Part shown: positions 60,064-64,000 of the stretch, one piece after another
Layout of the letters: every line of letters starts with the position of its first letter
Position numbering within the stretch: position 1 is the first letter of the stretch
DNA from: JALYXV01 sp963791545
GTDB taxonomy: Bacteria > Actinomycetota > Acidimicrobiia > Acidimicrobiales > Palsa-688
Reading direction: 5' to 3'
Assembly (NCBI GenBank): GCA_963791545.1
Contig: CAWBSR010000015.1
Span: 434,001-498,000, forward strand
DNA: 64,000 nt
Position numbers and translations under genes: made by a program
Notes under the pieces: generated by a model
The model's database searches: none
What the model saw: the letters and a program-made list of their open reading frames with translations, nothing else
What the model was told of the DNA's origin: nothing

Positions 60064-60616
60064 GCGGGTTACCTACGCATTGTCCCCGAGGTAAAAACCG
60101 AGGCTGGGCTGCTGACCCTATCGGTTCCTCCTTTCCTCATGGACGCGATCGCGCTGCACTTGGCCCAGCACCGGAACGGGGATCGACCGCGACGCCCTCG
60201 TGTTCCTCGGGCCGAGGGGCGGGATCCTCCGCCGGCGCTTCGGCGAACGGGTCCTCGCTCCCGCTGTCAAGCGGGCTGGGCTCCCGGCGAGCACGACCTT
60301 CCACGGTCTGCGCCACACGGCGGTCACCGCCATGGCCGACTCCGGGGTCACGTACAACACCACTCAGGGGCGCGCCGGCCACGCCACCGCCCGCATCACG
60401 ATGGAGGTGTACTCCCCTCGCACCACCGCCGCCGACGGCGCCGCGGCGGACGCCCTCCAGGCCCACTGCGGGCCATCCTTTTCCGCCCAGAGTGGCCCAG
60501 GTGTGGCCCAAAGCCCCTCCTCGACGCCGACGGAGGTGCATAACACCAGGTCCGTCACTCCGAATGGCGGGCGACCTCCCTTCTCGTCGACGTCAGCAAA
60601 GCCGCGGGCGGAGTGA
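60064..60616 (+). pseudogene. Tyrosine recombinase (phage-type integrase) C-terminal remnant, frameshifted
   Basis: Sense begins at GYLRIVPEVKTEAGLLTLSV, typical of the start of the integrase catalytic domain. Around 60180, in a run of four G, it shifts frame and continues IDRDALVFLGPRGGILRRRF, FHGLRHTAVTAMADSG (the HxLRH box) and GRAGHATARITMEVYS (the GH...Y nucleophile box), ending at 60616. The N-terminal arm- and core-binding domains are absent, so it cannot be active. It marks an old mobile element near tRNA-Gly. Confidence 0.8.
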
Positions 60617-60840
60617 TCTTGGCCAGGCCTTCGGTCGCCTTGGCGGCTGTTCGTAAGGCATCATCCAACGCACTTCAGGGATAGCCGCTGAGGGGTTCGT
60701 GGCGGGTCCTAATGGGACAGGCGGCGTCTCAACATCACCTTCCCAGACCAGGCCGGTGCCTCGATCACGGCGCTGGTGGCGGCTCGCCCGGACCTTCGTC
60801 CCTAAGAATCGCATGTCGAGCTGTTGCTCTGCGTGCGTCG

Positions 60841-61518
60841 CTAGTTGCGCTGGCGCTCGCCTGTTTGGCCGGGGGCGACGATGCCTGACTCGTAGGCCAG
60901 CACTACGGCTTGGACTCGGTCTCGGAGGTGGAGTTTCATGAGGATGTGGGCGACGTGGGTCCGGACGGTCCCTAGGCCGAGCGTTAGTTGCTCGGCGATC
61001 TCGCTGTTGGAGAGACCTTGCGCGACGAACGTTAGGACCTCGTATTCGCGGGCGGTGAGCTGCTTGAGCGTCTGGGGGGGCGCGGGCCGGGGGGACTGTT
61101 GGCAGAACGCCTCGATCAGGCGGGTGGTTATCCTTGGCGCCAGGAGCGATTCTCCTGCTGCCACCACTCGTACCGCGCGCACGAGGTCTTCAGGCGGTGA
61201 GTTCTTGAGTAGGAAGCCGCTGGCCCCGGCGCGGAGGGCCTCGTAGACATAGTCGTCGATGTCGAAGGTCGTCACTACGAGAACCCGCGCCGGGTTTGCG
61301 CCCCCTGCGATGGCGGCGGTTGCCGAGATCCCGTCGAGCCGTGGCATCTGTATGTCCATGACGACGACGTCTGGGGCGAGGCGGGCTGTCTCGGCTACGG
61401 CGCGCTTCCCGTCGTCGGCCTCCCCAACCACTTCGATGTCGGGCTGGGCGTCGAGGATCATCGCGAACCCAGACCGGACCATGGCCGCGTCGTCGGCCAG
61501 CAGGACCCGGATCGGCAT
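60841..61518 (-). CDS. NarL/LiaR-type response regulator
   Basis: 225 residues from ATG 61518, overlapping the kinase stop (TGATG). Receiver: RVLLADDAAMVRSGF with the acidic pair, phospho-acceptor Asp in PDVVVMDIQMPRLDG, Thr in VLVVTTFDIDD and Lys in FLLKNSPPEDL. The output domain is a LuxR helix-turn-helix (LTAREYEVLTFVAQGLSNSE, GTVRTHVAHILMKL). It is the partner of the kinase encoded just upstream. Confidence 0.95.
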   Translation of the reverse strand: MPIRVLLADDAAMVRSGFAMILDAQPDIEVVGEADDGKRAVAETARLAPDVVVMDIQMPRLDGISATAAIAGGANPARVLVVTTFDIDDYVYEALRAGASGFLLKNSPPEDLVRAVRVVAAGESLLAPRITTRLIEAFCQQSPRPAPPQTLKQLTAREYEVLTFVAQGLSNSEIAEQLTLGLGTVRTHVAHILMKLHLRDRVQAVVLAYESGIVAPGQTGERQRN

Positions 61519-62666
61519 CAACCGACCTCGATGGGGATGCGGGCATGAATGGCAAATCCCCGGCCCGGGCGAAACCCGGTGACAAGTTCGCCACCGTACA
61601 GCGCCACGCGTTCGCGCATGCCGAGCAATCCGTGTCCGGAGGAGTTTTCAGGGCCAGCCCGGGGACCGCCGCCGCCGCCGTCATCGACAACGTCGATGAC
61701 AAGCTCCTGTTCGGTGCAGCACACCCTCGCCTCGACGCTCGCCCCGGGGGCGTGCTTCAGCACATTGGTGAGCGCCTCTTGGACGATGCGGTAGCCGGCC
61801 AGATCCGCACCCGGGGGAAGCAAGCGCAAATCGCCGTGCACGCTCAGCGTCGCCCTAAGCCCGGCGTTTCGCAGGTCAGCGACAAGTTGCTCGATCCGAC
61901 CCAACGACGGGGCGGGACCGTCGAGGGTCTCGTCGGCGGCTCGGAGAAGGCCGATCAACCGGGTCATCTCGCCGACCGCCTGGCGTCCGGTGCGCTCCAC
62001 TGCGAGGAGCGCTTCACGCTCACGCACCTGGTCGTCGCGCAGCACGCTTCGTACCGCGCCCGCCTGCACGCCCATGACACTGATGCTGTGCCCGATGACA
62101 TCATGGAGCTCACGGGCGATTCGTCGGCGCTCCTCGGCGACCGCCACCCGCGCTTGTTCGTCGCGCTCCCGCTGGAGGCGAGCCTCGCGCTCAGCGAACT
62201 CATCCGCCTCGAAGCGCAGCACGCCCAGCGCACGGCCGACCACCAATCCGACGCCTGTGAGCAGCACGGGCACTGCCATGCTGGTGCCGAGATCGGCGCC
62301 ACTGAGGCGGAACGCCGCGAACAGAGCCGCCGGCGAGAGGCACGCCCCGAGCGCCAAGCGCACTCCGCCGGCGCGCGAACCCAAGCCATAGAGGGCCAAG
62401 AGGACGGCGACGGCTGGCAGTCCGCTGCCCGCCAGCGGCTGGCCGTCGAGCGCCCCCACGAGCACCAGCCCAGCGACCACCGCCGACAACGCCGGAAGCG
62501 GCCAACGGAACCTCACGGCCAGCGGAACCGTGATCAACAGCGCAGCGGCGAACTGTTCGACGGTGTCGATGCGACCCGACAAGACCAACTCGAGCTCGAC
62601 CGCGAACGTCATGGCGACAGCAAGGAGAAGCTCCCGTCCCTGGGTCTTCAGCCGTGGCCATCGCAT
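61518..62666 (-). CDS. HisKA_3-type sensor histidine kinase
   Basis: 382 residues from ATG 62666, which follows TAGGTT by 8 nt; an upstream in-frame start would run through the palindromic operator region. Five or six hydrophobic spans fill residues 10-150. The phospho-acceptor His is in RRRIARELHDVIGHSISVMG, and the ATPase has DVVDDGGGGG and GHGLLGMRERVALYGG. This DesK/NarX-like class phosphorylates LuxR-type partners. The stimulus is unknown. Confidence 0.94.
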   Translation of the reverse strand: MRWPRLKTQGRELLLAVAMTFAVELELVLSGRIDTVEQFAAALLITVPLAVRFRWPLPALSAVVAGLVLVGALDGQPLAGSGLPAVAVLLALYGLGSRAGGVRLALGACLSPAALFAAFRLSGADLGTSMAVPVLLTGVGLVVGRALGVLRFEADEFAEREARLQRERDEQARVAVAEERRRIARELHDVIGHSISVMGVQAGAVRSVLRDDQVREREALLAVERTGRQAVGEMTRLIGLLRAADETLDGPAPSLGRIEQLVADLRNAGLRATLSVHGDLRLLPPGADLAGYRIVQEALTNVLKHAPGASVEARVCCTEQELVIDVVDDGGGGGPRAGPENSSGHGLLGMRERVALYGGELVTGFRPGRGFAIHARIPIEVG

Positions 62667-62674
62667 CGCTGCCG

Positions 62675-62680
62675 AACCTA
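62675..62680 (-). promoter_or_regulatory. Leaderless-type -10 element (TAGGTT) for the two-component operon
   Basis: Minus-strand TAGGTT ends 8 nt before ATG 62666. Confidence 0.5.
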
Positions 62681-62702
62681 ACTCCCCGCTCGCCCAGGCG
62701 CC

Positions 62703-62747
62703 TCTGCCGTACGGCAGATGAAGAAATCGGCCGCACGGCAGGTGCGG
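62703..62747. promoter_or_regulatory. Palindromic operator candidate between the kinase and the small membrane gene
   Basis: TCTGCCGTACGGCAGA (62703-62718) is a perfect 16-bp palindrome; CCGCAC/GTGCGG (62731-62747) is a second inverted repeat. The two share a related half, GCCGTACGGCAGA and GCCGCACGGCAGG, 24 bp apart. They lie between the divergent starts at 62666 and 62803, as expected for an autoregulatory binding site. Confidence 0.6.
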
Positions 62748-62802
62748 CGATCGCTCTCGAACTTTACCGTGGGAGAGTCCCATCAATCACAGGAGCCACG
62801 CC

Positions 62803-63009
62803 ATGATTACCCGCAAGTCGCTCGGCCGCCTCGCCGGCGTCACTCTCGTGTTGTTCATCGTGGCCGCCGTCATGGGCGACAAAGGCCATGGGGTGCGCCT
62901 CGTAATCGGTCGGATCGTCTGGTGGAGCTTCGTTGCCTGCGCCCTGTTCCTGGTCGTTGCCAGCGTGGTCACCATCGCACGCCACCGAGCCCGCCGTGTC
63001 CGCTCGTAG
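62803..63009 (+). CDS. Small two-helix membrane protein
   Basis: 68 residues from ATG 62803, with AGGAG upstream. Helices LAGVTLVLFIVAAVMG and IVWWSFVACALFLVVASVVT flank a short loop; both ends are basic. It is divergent from the two-component system across the palindromic site, so it may be the target or the sensor accessory of that system. Confidence 0.78.
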   Translation: MITRKSLGRLAGVTLVLFIVAAVMGDKGHGVRLVIGRIVWWSFVACALFLVVASVVTIARHRARRVRS

Positions 63010-63235
63010 AACTCCGCCAGCCCTCGCGGGCGGCAGTCCAGCGAAGTAGCAGCCCGGTCCGAGACCTGACAGCTGTTGGCGAGTTCGCTCCCCAAGATCG
63101 ACGCCGCAATCGCCGCTACAGCGCCCCGATCACCAGATTGCAACGGTCCGTGCGGCCATGCGCCGCCAAATCTTTGGAGTCCTTCCCGTCCGTCTCGGCG
63201 ACCACATTGGTCGCGCCATCACAAAGGAGTCACAG

Positions 63236-63736
63236 ATGCGAAAACTCGTCATGGGTATCGTGATGTCAGCGTTGACGATCACAATGCTCGCCGGCTCGGC
63301 GTCGGCTGGCACCGCCGCTACACAGCACTTCATCCTCCTTTCCGTGGGAAATCCTCGCGAACCAGGAAAAGTGATCGCTTCGGGACCGGTCACCGGCGTC
63401 GGCAGCGAAACAGATACCGACGGACCCAACGGAGACGTCCTGGCGACATTTACTTTCGACACCGGCGTTGTGTCCGTCGACATCTCGGGCACCCGGCGCA
63501 ACCATTTCGACCCGGAGACCTGCATAGCCAAGCCCACCGAGTCGGGAACCTTCACCATCACCGGCGGCTCCGGCCTCTACTCCGGTGTCACCGGGGGAGG
63601 CACCTACAGCGGTCACGGAATCATCGTGGGTAGCCGCGGACCCCAAGGACAATGCTTCGGGCCCGGGTCCGGCGTACCGCCTGCCCAAAATGTCTTCATC
63701 GCACGAATGTCCGGCACCGCCAGCATCCCCAGCTGA
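63236..63736 (+). CDS. Secreted beta-barrel-like protein
   Basis: 166 residues from ATG 63236, with GGAG at 7 nt. The signal peptide ends near AGSASA, residue 24. The mature part is Gly/Thr-rich beta sequence: VIASGPVTGVGSETDT, GDVLATFTFDTGVVSVDISG, GTFTITGGSGLYSGVTGGGT. The GSGLYSGVTGGGTYSG pattern resembles allene-oxide-cyclase/dirigent-like barrels, common in secreted actinobacterial proteins of unknown role. A strong hairpin follows the stop. Confidence 0.8.
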   Translation: MRKLVMGIVMSALTITMLAGSASAGTAATQHFILLSVGNPREPGKVIASGPVTGVGSETDTDGPNGDVLATFTFDTGVVSVDISGTRRNHFDPETCIAKPTESGTFTITGGSGLYSGVTGGGTYSGHGIIVGSRGPQGQCFGPGSGVPPAQNVFIARMSGTASIPS

Positions 63737-63754
63737 TCGGGAGCGAAATTCTCC

Positions 63755-63786
63755 GGTGGTGAGGCAGGACCGCCTGCCTCACCGCC
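63755..63786 (+). terminator. Strong hairpin after the secreted barrel protein
   Basis: GGTGAGGCAGG (63758-63768) pairs perfectly with CCTGCCTCACC (63773-63783) over a 4-nt loop, and two more G-C pairs extend it past one wobble. No T tract follows, as usual in GC-rich actinobacteria. Confidence 0.7.
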
Positions 63787-64000
63787 ATACGCAAATAGAC
63801 AACCCGGTCCGGAATCATTAGCTGTCATTATCTTCCCTTCCGAGTCCGACCTGATCGTGCCCCCGCTATCTGCACCGAATCCCATAAGGACAGACTGCAC
63901 AAACGCCGCCTTGCCCTAGCGCCAGAACGACAGACGCGAAAGTCCCGAAAGGCTATCGGGACGCCCACCGATAATCGCGCTCGGTTCCCGCGGCCGGTAC
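63787..64000. other. Gene-free end of window with one hairpin
   Basis: No supported coding frame. GTCCCGA (63942-63948) pairs with TCGGGAC (63956-63962) over a 7-nt loop; it may belong to a leader or terminator of a gene outside the window. Confidence 0.4.

Noticed and set aside
60699..60815. Short frame RRLNITFPDQAGASITALVA
   Set aside because: Only about 30 codons between stops, no start; at most a decayed fragment.
63613..63900. Minus-strand 95-codon frame near the window end
   Set aside because: It overlaps the secreted barrel gene and its terminator hairpin, with no start signal.
1..64000. CRISPR arrays, rRNA, intact insertion sequences
   Set aside because: No regularly spaced repeats with unique spacers, no rRNA sequence and no transposase were recognised.

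Overview
The window is high-GC DNA (by eye near 70% G+C) from an actinomycete-type bacterium, most likely an uncultured member of Acidimicrobiia or a close relative. Seen directly: a WhiB protein, a SepH septation regulator, luciferase-like (F420-type) oxidoreductases, a PimB-like mannosyltransferase, an Lrp-type ligand-binding protein and a class II ribonucleotide reductase. Many genes also have a TANNNT hexamer 6 to 9 nt upstream of an ATG or GTG, the mark of leaderless transcription. The class-level placement is inference; the phylum is well supported.

Layout. 1-7.5 kb: two large secreted multidomain proteins on the minus strand (a HELVE metallopeptidase-like protein cut by the window edge, and a 1519-residue sialidase-like protein). 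They share Ig-like and NGGFE..GW modules and almost identical promoters; a lipoprotein lies between them. 7.6-12.9 kb: glycerol/ether-lipid type cluster (FGGY kinase, small membrane protein, alkyl-DHAP-synthase-like flavoenzyme, glpD). 13-20.4 kb: whiB, acyl-CoA dehydrogenase, trpD, small regulators and zinc proteins, sepH, queG. 20.5-30.5 kb: envelope and lipid cluster (PimB-like glycosyltransferase with a frameshift, membrane proteins, SRPBCC protein, ArsA ATPase, peroxidase, SPOUT methyltransferase, ROK kinase, luciferase-like enzyme, aminotransferase, PlsC, ACT protein). 30.6-38 kb: a 57-residue zinc protein, GlxA-type regulator, canonical glycerol kinase, and nrdJ split by a 458-residue intein behind an elaborate regulatory region. 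38.1-48.4 kb: mtnA coupled to a RuBisCO-like protein (methylthioribose salvage), SNF2 helicase with a partner ORF, msrB, UvrD/HRDC helicase, frameshifted hydrolase. 48.4-56.6 kb: housekeeping genes (thioesterase, DUF983, aldo/keto reductase, luciferase-like enzyme, LuxR regulator, ppa, orn, dut, Fpg/Nei) and tRNA-Gly. 56.6-60.6 kb: an island-like stretch beside the tRNA, with an 885-residue putative effector carrying the QRTAGNRA motif and a papain-like C/H/D pattern, an imperfect direct repeat, a PAS-domain fragment and a broken tyrosine recombinase. 60.8-64 kb: NarL-type two-component system, small membrane protein and a secreted beta-barrel-like protein.

Genes that work together: glpD, the FGGY kinase, the ADPS-like enzyme and glpK on glycerol/DHAP entry to lipid metabolism; PimB-like, SRPBCC, ArsA and PlsC as a conserved actinobacterial envelope neighbourhood; MtnA and the RuBisCO-like protein in methylthioadenosine salvage; dUTPase and oligoribonuclease fired from one tiny divergent promoter. 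No CRISPR array, rRNA or intact insertion sequence was seen. Frameshifts in two otherwise conserved genes may be assembly errors.
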